This document shows positions 1 to 6,933 of a DNA stretch of 16,845 nucleotides, piece after piece. Every line of letters starts with the position of its first letter. Positions within the stretch are counted from its first letter, which is position 1. The translations under genes were made by a program, and so were the position numbers. This DNA comes from an uncultured Dialister sp. (GTDB lineage: Bacteria > Bacillota > Negativicutes > Veillonellales > Dialisteraceae). The DNA lies in assembly GCA_900545785.1 (NCBI GenBank), contig URAA01000020.1, positions 1 to 16,845 of the forward strand, in the 5' to 3' direction. Below the pieces are notes generated by a model. It saw nothing but the letters and a program-made list of their open reading frames with translations, was not told the DNA's origin and made no database searches.

Positions 1-427
1 CCGCCGCCGTCCATTGTTCTTTGCTTTCTATTATATCAAAGGCCGACAGTATTTGTGAAAAAGTCCCTTTTCCTTTTATATTGAATATATTATGGGCGAT
101 CACTCCCCTATCCTCCCGTCCTTCTGCACTTTCCTCAACGATACAGCCGTTTTCTTCAAAGAGGCGGATCATATTTTCCGCCGTCGTTCCTTCCAAAAGA
201 GAAGTGAAAAAAGGAAGACGGCTTTTTCGTTTTTCCCTATCCCGAAAGTTTTCTATTTCCCTGATTTCCGTTTCCATCTGTTTTGCTTCCTCTTCCGTTC
301 TTGCAATTTCTCCCCATATATACATATCTGCCGCAAAAAATAGCACCGCCGCAAGAAGAAAGCAGGTCTTATATTTTTGATTATTGAGAATTTCGCTTGC
401 TTTATCCGTCAATTCAGTCGTTTTCAT
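1..427 (-). CDS. pilO: PilO/GspM-like inner-membrane pilus platform protein (3' end cut off by window edge)
   Basis: This is a partial reading frame starting with ATG at 427-425 and still open at the left edge, so about 142 residues are visible. A short cytoplasmic head is followed by one hydrophobic segment at about residues 20-35 (CFLLAAVLFFAADMYIW). A charged, Glu/Lys/Arg-rich stretch that looks like a coiled coil follows at about 39-70, and then the start of a globular domain. That is the layout of PilO and GspM, which pair with PilN/GspL in the periplasm to couple the cytoplasmic motor to the pilus. The start overlaps the end of the PilM-PilN gene by 14 nt, so translation is probably coupled. 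Sequence similarity is weak in this family; the call rests on topology and on its place directly after PilN. Confidence 0.68.
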   Translation of the reverse strand, partial: MKTTELTDKASEILNNQKYKTCFLLAAVLFFAADMYIWGEIARTEEEAKQMETEIREIENFRDREKRKSRLPFFTSLLEGTTAENMIRLFEENGCIVEESAEGREDRGVIAHNIFNIKGKGTFSQILSAFDIIESKEQWTAA

Positions 428-1787
428 TTTGGTAATCTCCCCGTATTTCAAAAGTGATGATTTTCAAAGGAGGCTGTACTTTCTTTTCCCGGCTTGTCAT
501 TTTCATATTCCAGATACGGGCTGTATTTTCTTTTAAAAGTTCTACGGAAGCGGACGAATCGGCACTGCCTTTTATGCGGATTCCCCGTTCTTTTCCGACG
601 ATTTCATGTAAAACGACCCCTTGCGGCACTTGATCGGAAAGAAGAATCAGTTTTTGTTTCCATTGCAAATTGTTCTTCTCCAATATCCTGATTTCTTCCA
701 ATAATTCCCTTTCTATTTTTCTATCCTTTATATCCGCATCCATTTCCTTTTTCATCGCCGTAAGAGATGCCCTCTTTTCCCGAATATCGTCATAGCGGAC
801 CCCTGCATGGAGAAATTGAAAAGACAGAAAAACGGCAGCCCCGAAAAACAGGGCCGTCATGATCTGTCCCGTCCTCAATAATGCATTTTCTTTTGTAAAT
901 GACAAATTTATTTTTTTATGCGGCAATAAATCCATCGGAGAGGACGCGGCAGAAATCAAGGCGGGCATGATATCCTGCCATTCATCTTCCCTCCCTTTCC
1001 CGGTTTCGGAAAGTTCTTCCATATTTTCTTTTTTTCTGCCCGAAAAAAATGATTTCCAATACAGACTGTCCTCTTTATCACAGTCACTCAGGGGAATGAA
1101 AAGCGCTTCCGCCGTTTCCGTTTCATAGCTCTTTTCCAGATGGTCAATGAAGAGATCCCATTTCTCTTTTCCCTCTTTTTTTGAAATGATCCTTGTTTCT
1201 TCTTCCGTTCCTTCCCGAAAAAGGCAGATCGCTCTGTCTTTCCCTCCGAATATATAAAGGCAGGGTGCGTTTCCCCGGATCATCGTTTCCGTAACGGGAC
1301 ATATATGAATCAGTCTTTTCCCTGCGGATCGTATCAAATTTTCCCAATTCCGAATATTTTCTTTTAAAGCGCCGGTTACTGAAATTTTCCAGCCTGTAAA
1401 ATCTTCTTCCAAAACGCGATAGGTAATCTGCAAATCCGTCCGCACGCCGAATATTCTGTCCTGCTCCCAGTAGAGACTTTCTTCCAATTCTTCTTTTGTT
1501 ATGGAAGGAAGTTTTTTGCCGGTTATTTTCAGATCGGGAAAATTATAGACAAGGATGACATTTTTCTCCTTAAACCCTTTTTTCTTCAGTTCTTTCAGTG
1601 CCTTGAGAATATCTTCTTCTCCTTCGTTTTCCAAAAGAAGCATCTCCCGGCGGATATATTTATCTTTCTCGACCGTGGCGGCATACAGTTTTTTCCCCTG
1701 TAAAAAGATGATCATCGGCGAAAAGGAAAGATGTATTATTTTTTCTCCTTCCCGCTTCCATGTACTCCATATCCGGTTCAGATCCAT
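414..1787 (-). CDS. pilM-pilN: Fused PilM-PilN (GspL-like) type IV pilus/secretion platform protein
   Basis: This 457-residue protein joins two usually separate parts. Residues 1 to about 285 resemble the actin-like PilM/GspL cytoplasmic domain; the stretch around 93-113 (LPSITKEELEESLYWEQ, then DRIF) matches the PilM pattern in which a helix with WE precedes a strand. At 286-294 the motif DLLPHKKIN recalls the INLLP motif that opens PilN. A membrane segment follows at about 306-327, then a coiled coil at about 331-382, and the PilN signature LILLSDQVPQGVVLHEI at 380-396. In Pseudomonas- and Myxococcus-type pili PilM and PilN are separate genes; in type II secretion GspL combines them as here. 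The ATG at 1787 lies inside the end of the preceding pilin gene (10 nt overlap). I am confident of the PilN half and fairly sure of the PilM half. Confidence 0.8.
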   Translation of the reverse strand: MDLNRIWSTWKREGEKIIHLSFSPMIIFLQGKKLYAATVEKDKYIRREMLLLENEGEEDILKALKELKKKGFKEKNVILVYNFPDLKITGKKLPSITKEELEESLYWEQDRIFGVRTDLQITYRVLEEDFTGWKISVTGALKENIRNWENLIRSAGKRLIHICPVTETMIRGNAPCLYIFGGKDRAICLFREGTEEETRIISKKEGKEKWDLFIDHLEKSYETETAEALFIPLSDCDKEDSLYWKSFFSGRKKENMEELSETGKGREDEWQDIMPALISAASSPMDLLPHKKINLSFTKENALLRTGQIMTALFFGAAVFLSFQFLHAGVRYDDIREKRASLTAMKKEMDADIKDRKIERELLEEIRILEKNNLQWKQKLILLSDQVPQGVVLHEIVGKERGIRIKGSADSSASVELLKENTARIWNMKMTSREKKVQPPLKIITFEIRGDYQNEND

Positions 1788-2194
1788 TTATCCGTCCTCA
1801 CATCCTCCACCGTCACTTCTCTTTCCGCTCCGTCCGTAACGGAAAAATCTATTGCAATATATCGCACCGTTTTTGAATTTATATCCGTCCCTTTGGATAA
1901 AATACGTCCTTCCCACAGATTTTCCCGTTTTATCACATCTTCCACACTGACCTCTGTCTCCGCTCCGCTTCGGGTAAATGAAATCTTCCCGTTTTCTATA
2001 TCTCCTCTTTTAAGATTTTCCAGCGCCCAATTGACACCGCTTTCCGCCGCATAAGCGGCACGCATGCCGTTTCCGTAAGCTCCGGTGCCGCCTATGCTTT
2101 TTGTCATATAAAACAGAAACCCCGAAATAACCGCCGCCGCGGAAGACAGGGCAAGGAGCAGCGTAATCACCAGAAATCCTCTATGCTTTCCCAT
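1778..2194 (-). CDS. PilX/GspK-like minor (pseudo)pilin
   Basis: A 138-residue prepilin-like protein starting at ATG 2194 is preferred over the in-frame ATG at 2233, because it places the leader MGKHRG directly before the hydrophobic helix and has GGGGAG upstream. The N-terminus fits a class III signal: cleavage after Gly6, then FLVITLLLALSSAAAVISGF. The motif AAYAAESG at 46-53 is the hallmark of the PilX N-terminal family. Position +5 of the mature protein is Thr instead of the usual Glu, as in GspK, which caps the pseudopilus tip. It is much shorter than GspK (about 300 residues), so PilX is the closer size match. It overlaps the genes on both sides (14 nt and 10 nt), showing tight operon packing. 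Confidence 0.72.
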   Translation of the reverse strand: MGKHRGFLVITLLLALSSAAAVISGFLFYMTKSIGGTGAYGNGMRAAYAAESGVNWALENLKRGDIENGKISFTRSGAETEVSVEDVIKRENLWEGRILSKGTDINSKTVRYIAIDFSVTDGAEREVTVEDVRTDKWI

Positions 2195-2729
2195 TTTTAT
2201 ATTCACTCCCCGGTTTTCCCCGATAAAAGTCACGATAAGGCAAAATCGCCGTCTTTACATATAATTTCCGTCCCGAACGGTGATGAGCCATTTCAAAAGA
2301 AATTTCGGTCAGTCCGTTTTCGCAGACATGAAACATTTTATCCCCTTCCGGCGGTTTAAATGCGATTTCTTCTTTCCGTTCCGATGTTTTTCCCGTGACA
2401 GGCTGACTTTTCCCGTTATATAAAACCACTTTCAATTTTTCATCTTTAATCATGAAACGGTATGGGGCATTTTTCTTATACTCGTTATACGCCCGATATT
2501 CAAAAGTATTTCCCCGCCGGCTGTTTTCCGTTCTTCCTAAGGTATTTCTTATTTTTTCCGTCATGAAATCCATGGAAAAAACGGCCTGTTCCGTCATTTC
2601 TACGGAATTGTGCAAAATATCCAAGGTTCTCATCATCCTTCCCACTGCAGGAAGAAGCACGGCCGCCGCAACAGACATCAGCAAAATATAGAGAAGCAGC
2701 TCAAAAAGAATGATTCCCCGTCTTTTCAT
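2181..2729 (-). CDS. PilW/GspJ-like minor (pseudo)pilin
   Basis: A 182-residue protein with a prepilin leader MKRRG followed by IILFELLLYILL. Cleavage after Gly5 leaves Glu at mature position +5, the residue that pairs with the N-terminus of the neighbouring subunit during assembly. After the N-terminal helix a run of polar, beta-rich sequence ends around residue 170 in YRDFYRGK. The pattern around residues 35-70 (helix then MDFMTEKIRNTLGR) is typical of PilW/PulJ/ComGF-type proteins, where a helix with D-L-R or E-K-I-R precedes the first strand. It starts inside the stop of the previous gene (ATGA overlap at 2726-2729) and is third of four consecutive minor pilins, the position held by GspJ in secretion operons. 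The subfamily is inferred from order and N-terminus only. Confidence 0.7.
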   Translation of the reverse strand: MKRRGIILFELLLYILLMSVAAAVLLPAVGRMMRTLDILHNSVEMTEQAVFSMDFMTEKIRNTLGRTENSRRGNTFEYRAYNEYKKNAPYRFMIKDEKLKVVLYNGKSQPVTGKTSERKEEIAFKPPEGDKMFHVCENGLTEISFEMAHHRSGRKLYVKTAILPYRDFYRGKPGSEYKNGKA

Positions 2730-3091
2730 GGAGAATTCTCCAAAAGAGTGCCCGCTTCATACCGTCTTGAACCTAAGCTTACGCGGCAGACCGTCTCCGT
2801 CATGAATATCCCCTCTATTCTGATATTTTCCCGCTCCAATTCCACCTTGTAGATCCTTCCGTTCCTCTCCGTTTCGCCCAGAGGAATTTCCTCCCTTTTG
2901 CCGAAACGTACATTATATTTGACCTTTTCTAAAACTTCTTGGGCAATAAATATTTCATCCCTCATGATTTGTCTCTCTTTTTCATATTGAAGCACCTGCA
3001 AAAAAATAAAAAAGAGAGCCGCTCCCGTCAAAGACACCAAAGGCAATCCCAAAAGAAGCCAAAAGAAAAGAAATCCTTTTCGTTTTTTCAT
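2726..3091 (-). CDS. PilV/GspI-like minor (pseudo)pilin lacking Glu5
   Basis: A 121-residue protein with a leader MKKRKG and hydrophobic helix FLFFWLLLGLPLVSLTGAAL. Cleavage after Gly6 would leave Trp at mature +5 where almost all type IV pilins carry Glu. Downstream, AQEVLEKVKYN (about residues 46-56) resembles the A-x-x-L-L/E-x-x-R helix of PilV and GspI proteins. It sits between the GspH-like and GspJ-like genes, the place of GspI. The upstream gap is 7 nt, with GTGAGG about 5 nt before the ATG, and the stop overlaps the next start by 4 nt. The family is weakly conserved; a prepilin-like role is likely, the exact subclass less so. Confidence 0.64.
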   Translation of the reverse strand: MKKRKGFLFFWLLLGLPLVSLTGAALFFIFLQVLQYEKERQIMRDEIFIAQEVLEKVKYNVRFGKREEIPLGETERNGRIYKVELERENIRIEGIFMTETVCRVSLGSRRYEAGTLLENSP

Positions 3092-3098
3092 CCCTGCC

Positions 3099-3590
3099 TC
3101 ACTGCTTTTCTATTCTCACCCGTCCCGTGTAGGCCGCCACCGTAATAATTCGACGATATTTATCATCTGCTGTCTTAAGCTCGATTCGGTAAGACGATCC
3201 GCTCCGTACCGGCCCGTCTTTGCGAAATCCCAGAGAAGCCGTCCCTGATGTCAGAATGATTCCCTCCGGCAAATACCCTCTCGGCGCTACTTTATATCTT
3301 CCTTTTTTGGTATAGTAATGCACCCTTTTATTACCTTCGGCAAGACAATAAAAAACAAGCCCCGCCGATTCGCGGGGATAATCGGAAGATTCGCTTTTCG
3401 CCTGTATTTCCACCTGCCGGAGAGCCGCCGCTATTTCTTCCGCCCCCGTTTCCAGCTGTCTTTCTTTCTGCCAATTTCCATAAACAGGAAAGAGTGCAAA
3501 CAGTGCCAAAGTCATGAGGAAAAGAACGATCACCGATTCAAGGAGAATATAGCCGCCACGCAAGGATTTCCAATGCATCCTGCCAGACAT
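3099..3590 (-). CDS. GspH/FimT/ComGD-like minor (pseudo)pilin
   Basis: A 163-residue protein if translation begins at ATG 3590, which has GGGAGGTG about 9 nt upstream; an in-frame ATG at 3614 lacks this spacing and one at 3578 has no site. The leader ends in SLRGG, and the mature protein begins YILLESVIVLFLMTLALFALF, with Glu at +5. Residues 30-65 (GNWQKERQLETGAEEIAAALRQVEIQA in two parts) and the C-terminal ITVAAYTGRVRIEK fit the GspH/FimT pattern, in which the last strand ends in a T/S-G-R-V-x-I sequence. The start lies within the 3' end of the peptidase gene (overlap about 53 nt), so it is probably translated by coupling. It is first of four minor pilins in G-H-I-J-K order. Confidence 0.74.
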   Translation of the reverse strand: MSGRMHWKSLRGGYILLESVIVLFLMTLALFALFPVYGNWQKERQLETGAEEIAAALRQVEIQAKSESSDYPRESAGLVFYCLAEGNKRVHYYTKKGRYKVAPRGYLPEGIILTSGTASLGFRKDGPVRSGSSYRIELKTADDKYRRIITVAAYTGRVRIEKQ

Positions 3591-4104
3591 AGGCCAAAAC
3601 ACCTCCCAATGCAATAAACGGACAGAACCGGAGCGTGTCTTTTCTTCCGCAGCCGCAAAAAAGAATAAGCACCAATGCAGCGGCCGCTCCCGATAGAGAA
3701 GAGGCGCAGATAAAGAAAATTACTCCCGAAGGATTCAGCCAAAAAGAAAGGGCGGCAGATAAAAAAATATCCCCCGTTCCGATTCCGTTTTTATCAACCA
3801 TAAAGATGATTCCGTAAATGACGGAAACGATCAAAAAAGAAATCAGACCGTCAAAAAAAGAGCCTTCCTGCAAGCGGTAAATAATTCCCGTTACCGCCGT
3901 CACAAGGCTCCATCGATCATCGACATATCCGGTTTTATAATCTTCTATGGCAGGACCTGCCAGCAACAATGCCAGTGATGCGCCGGGAAAGATAAAAAGC
4001 AGACCCGATGCAGCAAAAAAAAGAATCATAAAAAAAAGAGACGGACTTTCATATACTTTTTGAAAAAAAGAACCTGCGCCGACCTCCGAATTTTTCTCCC
4101 CCAT
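3538..4104 (-). CDS. pilD: Type IV prepilin peptidase, A24 family, short form
   Basis: A 188-residue polytopic membrane protein. The chosen ATG at 4104 has AAGGGGA 5 nt upstream; an in-frame GTG at 4122 is possible but its site is poor. The two catalytic aspartates of the A24 aspartic peptidases are present: Asp55 in EDYKTGYVDD and Asp112 in GIGTGD. PFIALGG near residue 162 matches the conserved motif of the last helices. Full-length PilD/GspO is about 250-290 residues, with an N-terminal cysteine-bearing domain that N-methylates the mature pilin; that domain is absent here, and residues 1-45 hold only a short polar head and one hydrophobic segment. It would cleave the leaders of the prepilins around it. 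It lies 34 nt after the major prepilin gene. Confidence 0.85.
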   Translation of the reverse strand: MGEKNSEVGAGSFFQKVYESPSLFFMILFFAASGLLFIFPGASLALLLAGPAIEDYKTGYVDDRWSLVTAVTGIIYRLQEGSFFDGLISFLIVSVIYGIIFMVDKNGIGTGDIFLSAALSFWLNPSGVIFFICASSLSGAAAALVLILFCGCGRKDTLRFCPFIALGGVLAYVWQDALEILAWRLYSP

Positions 4105-4138
4105 GTCCGTCCCCTTGATCACTTCTATGTATAAAAAT

Positions 4139-4540
4139 TCATCCTTCCCTCGTTTCCGTCTTCCCGAAAGATGAGTAAGTTTTCCCGTTAAAAGAATAAG
4201 TTGCCTCTCCCGTTGTTCCGTTCAAAGAATAAGAAGTGTCCTTTACCGGCGGCTGCGGTACCGTTCTTAAATACCCTTCTTTCCCCGTTTCATCCACCAT
4301 TTCCTGAATATCTGCAGGATATTTTCCGTTTTTAACATAATATATTTCCGCAGCAGATCCGATAGTGGATAAATCCGCCTGTATACGGGCTGCTTTCGCT
4401 TCATCGGTCATTCCGATAAAATTGGGAATCGCCACTGCTGCAAGGATCCCCAATATCCCCACAACAATGAGAAGCTCAATCAGCATAAATCCCGCTCTCT
4501 TTTTTACCCGCCCCCGTTTGATAAAACAAACCCCTTCCAT
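4139..4540 (-). CDS. Major type IV prepilin / GspG-like pseudopilin
   Basis: A 133-residue prepilin, first gene of the operon. The ATG at 4540 follows AAAGGAGG with 5 nt spacing. A 17-residue basic leader (many Lys/Arg) ends at Gly17, and the mature protein starts FMLIELLIVVGILGILAAVA followed by IPNF: textbook class IIIa signal with Glu at +5. Mature length is about 116. The body has YYVKNGKYPADIQEMV and a later GYLRTVPQPP, the layout of GspG/PilA-type proteins in which a proline-rich loop precedes the last strands. It is the only pilin with its own promoter and consensus site, consistent with the most abundant subunit. Whether it builds a long pilus, a competence pseudopilus or a secretion piston cannot be told from sequence. 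Confidence 0.88.
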   Translation of the reverse strand: MEGVCFIKRGRVKKRAGFMLIELLIVVGILGILAAVAIPNFIGMTDEAKAARIQADLSTIGSAAEIYYVKNGKYPADIQEMVDETGKEGYLRTVPQPPVKDTSYSLNGTTGEATYSFNGKTYSSFGKTETREG

Positions 4541-4590
4541 TTCATCCTCCTTTATAAATTGTATTAAAAATAATAACTTCTATATTAAGT

Positions 4591-4619
4591 ATTGTACCCC
4601 ATTATAAATTTTTATGCAA
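4591..4619 (-). promoter_or_regulatory. Sigma-A promoter of the pilin operon
   Basis: Read on the minus strand, TTGCAT (4619-4614) and TACAAT (4596-4591) are separated by exactly 17 nt, close to the sigma-A consensus. The predicted start of transcription is near 4584, giving a 5' leader of about 44 nt before the prepilin ATG at 4540. The surrounding sequence is very AT-rich. No operator-like palindrome is evident next to it. Confidence 0.75.
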
Positions 4620-4656
4620 TTTTTCTTAAAAAAATAAAATATTTATCCGGTTAATA

Positions 4657-4697
4657 AAAACTTCGCCCCTTTTTCAAGGCGAAGTTTTCTTTTTTTA
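4657..4697. terminator. Bidirectional intrinsic terminator between the TonB receptor and the pilin operon
   Basis: An 11-bp perfect stem, AAAACTTCGCC at 4657-4667 with GGCGAAGTTTT at 4678-4688, has a 10-nt loop. On the plus strand it is followed by CTTTTTTTATT; on the minus strand by TTTTTATTAA. The relevant use is termination of the receptor transcript on the minus strand, which insulates the pilin promoter just downstream. Confidence 0.85.
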
Positions 4698-4753
4698 TTC
4701 TATGAATGCATCAGATTCTTTCCACTCAGCGGTTGTTTTTTCTGTTTTTACTA

Positions 4754-6688
4754 TCAGAATTTATGTTCATAAGTGAGATAATAATTGATTGGCGTACTTC
4801 TGTATTCGTAATCATTGATCGGGTAATCCTGATTCAGCAGGTTCCTTCCGACCAATCGGAACGTATCGCTGTCATTCGGCGTATAGGAAAGAGTCATGGT
4901 CAGATCAAAGGAGCTCTTCAGCTTATGTTCCCCCGGGGTGGTCAGTCTGTCTTTTTTATAATAGGCTTTTTGTCTTCCTATATTGGCAAAAAGATTCACA
5001 TTGGCAGAAAATTTATCTTTGCGATAATTGGAACCGATTGTCCAGATGTATTTCGGTGCATCTTGTGTCCATCCTTTTTTTCTGGTTTTTATGACCGCAT
5101 TCTGAAGTGTCAGCCCCGTATATATATCAACATTATCATTTATTATCTGCCTGTAATTGGTTTCCAGCCCTGTATTATGATATTCATCGGAGTTCTTCAG
5201 AATGGATACATACTCTGACGGATTTTTCGGATCCTGTACCCTGTCATAAAACCATTTGTCCTTAATATCCATGTAAAATACATTGGCGGTAAAAGTTCTG
5301 ATCCGGTCCTCATATTTATAGCCCAACTCATAGGTCCAACCATGCTGCGGATTGACATCGTCAATGACGATATTCTTTGTATAATACCCCACGTCCAGAG
5401 CAGGCATTTCAAAAGCTTCCCCTACATTGAAGTAAAGTGAGGAATTAGAATTCAGCCGATAATTTCCCTGTACTTGCGGAAGAAGTTGGAAATCCGATTT
5501 CTGGTAACGGGATTTTGTCATCCAATATTCACGAAGTCCGAAAATCATATTGAACCGATCGGTAAAGCGATGATCCCATGATTGATATAAAGAAAAACTG
5601 TTTCTTCCGTTTTCTTTGCCGTATACACCGTTTTTCACATTGGTCGCTTTCCAATATTCTCTTTGGAAAGTCGTTCCCAGCACGAGAGAATCATTCCCGT
5701 CTTTCATTGACAACGTTTTCTGGATATCAATATTGGCATTATATCCTTCATATCTGTTATTGTCCGCCGGGTCGTCATAAAGACCGACAATTTTCTTCCT
5801 GTCATAACTTCCTGCAAAACGCCATCCCGTATTTTCCGGTGTATACAGGAAATTCAGCCCGTCCGATGTCGTCGTGAACCGGCCTGTTTTTTCGATTGTC
5901 GGTTGATAATTATTATATTTTCCTGTCACATAAGAAGATTTATATTCCGTTCTGTTATATCCGACCGTAAAATCCTTCAGCAGTTCCGCAGAAATGTACG
6001 CTTGATAATTGGATTTGTCTTTAATTGTAAAAGGAGCCGATTTACTTTTTCCCGTATTTCCGGGACCCGTCACATGAGTCAAATCACCGATATATGATTT
6101 TTTATAGCCTGCCAGTATTTTTCCTGCCTGTATATCCACGCCTGCATCTTTATAGCGATTTCCCAAGCTTCCGAACACACGGCCGCTTACTCCTTGATTT
6201 CCTGTCGGTCTTTTCGTGATGATATTAATGACACCGCCCATTGCCTGAGGTCCGTATAGTGCAGAACCCGCTCCTTTGACCACTTCTATTCGTTCAATGA
6301 CATTGGTGGGAATATTTCCCAAGGACGATCCGTTTTTAAAATTGGAGGGAACTCCGTTAACAAGCACCAAAGTACCTAAATCAATCCCGCGGATACGTAT
6401 GCGGGACACCATTCCGCCATAACCGTCGCCGTCTTCCTGATATCCGTAGGAATAAGCCTGCGACAGATTTCTGACCGCTTCATAAGCATTGGCATAGCCG
6501 CTTTCTTCTATTTCTTCTCCCGTAATGACCTGCGTGTTGGCAGGAACGTCAAGCATTTTCTTTTCCGTTCTTGTCGCCGTAACAACGATAGGATTTAACT
6601 CATAGACGGCACTGTCTGCTGCCGATACTCCGATCGTTCCGCCGAGCAACAGGAAAATACCTATGGACAGACCTGATTTCTTATTCAT
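4754..6688 (-). CDS. TonB-dependent outer-membrane receptor
   Basis: A 644-residue receptor from ATG 6688, which has GGGAGGAG 8 nt upstream; an in-frame ATG at 6706 lies before that site and is not used. A Sec signal peptide (basic NKK, hydrophobic core, likely cleavage near VSA/AD at about residue 23) precedes the TonB-box-like stretch NPIVVTATR at 32-40. The plug (about 46-155) has VPANTQVITGEEI, IRIRGI, TLVLVNGVPSN, IERIEVVKGAGSALYGPQAM and GGVINIITKRP, all canonical. The rest is aromatic-rich 22-strand barrel sequence, including a VGEAFEMP segment, ending in LTYEHKF with the terminal Phe recognised by the BAM complex. It most resembles the FepA/CirA/BtuB group (siderophore, haem or cobalamin uptake). 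No transporter, TonB or ExbBD gene is adjacent, so the substrate is undetermined. Confidence 0.92.
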   Translation of the reverse strand: MNKKSGLSIGIFLLLGGTIGVSAADSAVYELNPIVVTATRTEKKMLDVPANTQVITGEEIEESGYANAYEAVRNLSQAYSYGYQEDGDGYGGMVSRIRIRGIDLGTLVLVNGVPSNFKNGSSLGNIPTNVIERIEVVKGAGSALYGPQAMGGVINIITKRPTGNQGVSGRVFGSLGNRYKDAGVDIQAGKILAGYKKSYIGDLTHVTGPGNTGKSKSAPFTIKDKSNYQAYISAELLKDFTVGYNRTEYKSSYVTGKYNNYQPTIEKTGRFTTTSDGLNFLYTPENTGWRFAGSYDRKKIVGLYDDPADNNRYEGYNANIDIQKTLSMKDGNDSLVLGTTFQREYWKATNVKNGVYGKENGRNSFSLYQSWDHRFTDRFNMIFGLREYWMTKSRYQKSDFQLLPQVQGNYRLNSNSSLYFNVGEAFEMPALDVGYYTKNIVIDDVNPQHGWTYELGYKYEDRIRTFTANVFYMDIKDKWFYDRVQDPKNPSEYVSILKNSDEYHNTGLETNYRQIINDNVDIYTGLTLQNAVIKTRKKGWTQDAPKYIWTIGSNYRKDKFSANVNLFANIGRQKAYYKKDRLTTPGEHKLKSSFDLTMTLSYTPNDSDTFRLVGRNLLNQDYPINDYEYRSTPINYYLTYEHKF

Positions 6689-6848
6689 CAATACGACTCC
6701 TCCCATCTGATGAATTTCTCTCCGCCTGCTTTGGCAAGAGTAAAAATATATAATAAACCGAAAAGGAAATGATACGTTTCCCTGTTTCTATATCCCATCC
6801 TTTATTCGGATATTATCCTTATATCTTCTTTTAAAAGAACTCTTTCAA
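6689..6848 (-). promoter_or_regulatory. Long 5' leader of the TonB receptor gene with palindromes
   Basis: About 160 nt separate the predicted transcription start from the receptor ATG. The segment holds a 14-bp perfect palindrome TTCTTTTAAAAGAA at 6826-6839, just downstream of the start site, and an 11-bp inverted repeat GGATATTATCC at 6808-6818. A short imperfect hairpin lies at about 6711-6739, just before the ribosome binding site. I see no match to a Fur box or to the conserved core of a cobalamin riboswitch. The palindromes could be an operator for a repressor sensing the receptor's substrate; this is inference. Confidence 0.35.
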
Positions 6849-6854
6849 GAATTA

Positions 6855-6863
6855 ATTATACCA
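6855..6863 (-). promoter_or_regulatory. Extended -10 promoter of the TonB receptor gene
   Basis: On the minus strand TGGTATAAT gives a perfect -10 with the TGn extension. The -35 area (around 6878-6883) has no good TTGACA match, as is usual for extended -10 promoters. The predicted start is near 6848. Confidence 0.6.
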
Positions 6864-6933
6864 TGAATTTTTATTAATTTTACATTTATGCTTTTCTTTT
6901 TATGAACTTTTTATTTTTTATCACTTACAACAC

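Noticed and set aside
1..4540. Frequent TTCCCG / CGGGAA strings as a DNA uptake signal linked to a competence pilus
   Set aside because: They occur throughout the coding sequences in line with common Gly, Arg, Glu and Lys codons on a purine-rich strand; no longer conserved flank was seen, and genome-wide counting would be needed.
4706..5218. 170-codon open frame on the plus strand with hydrophobic stretches
   Set aside because: It is antisense to the barrel of the TonB receptor, which has full family motifs, and it has no ribosome binding site; its hydrophobic look comes from the complement of barrel codons.
6711..6810. Cobalamin riboswitch or Fur box before the TonB receptor
   Set aside because: Some GGGAAAC and GCCAAAG strings are suggestive, but the ordered conserved core of the cobalamin riboswitch is missing and no 19-bp Fur-like dyad is present.
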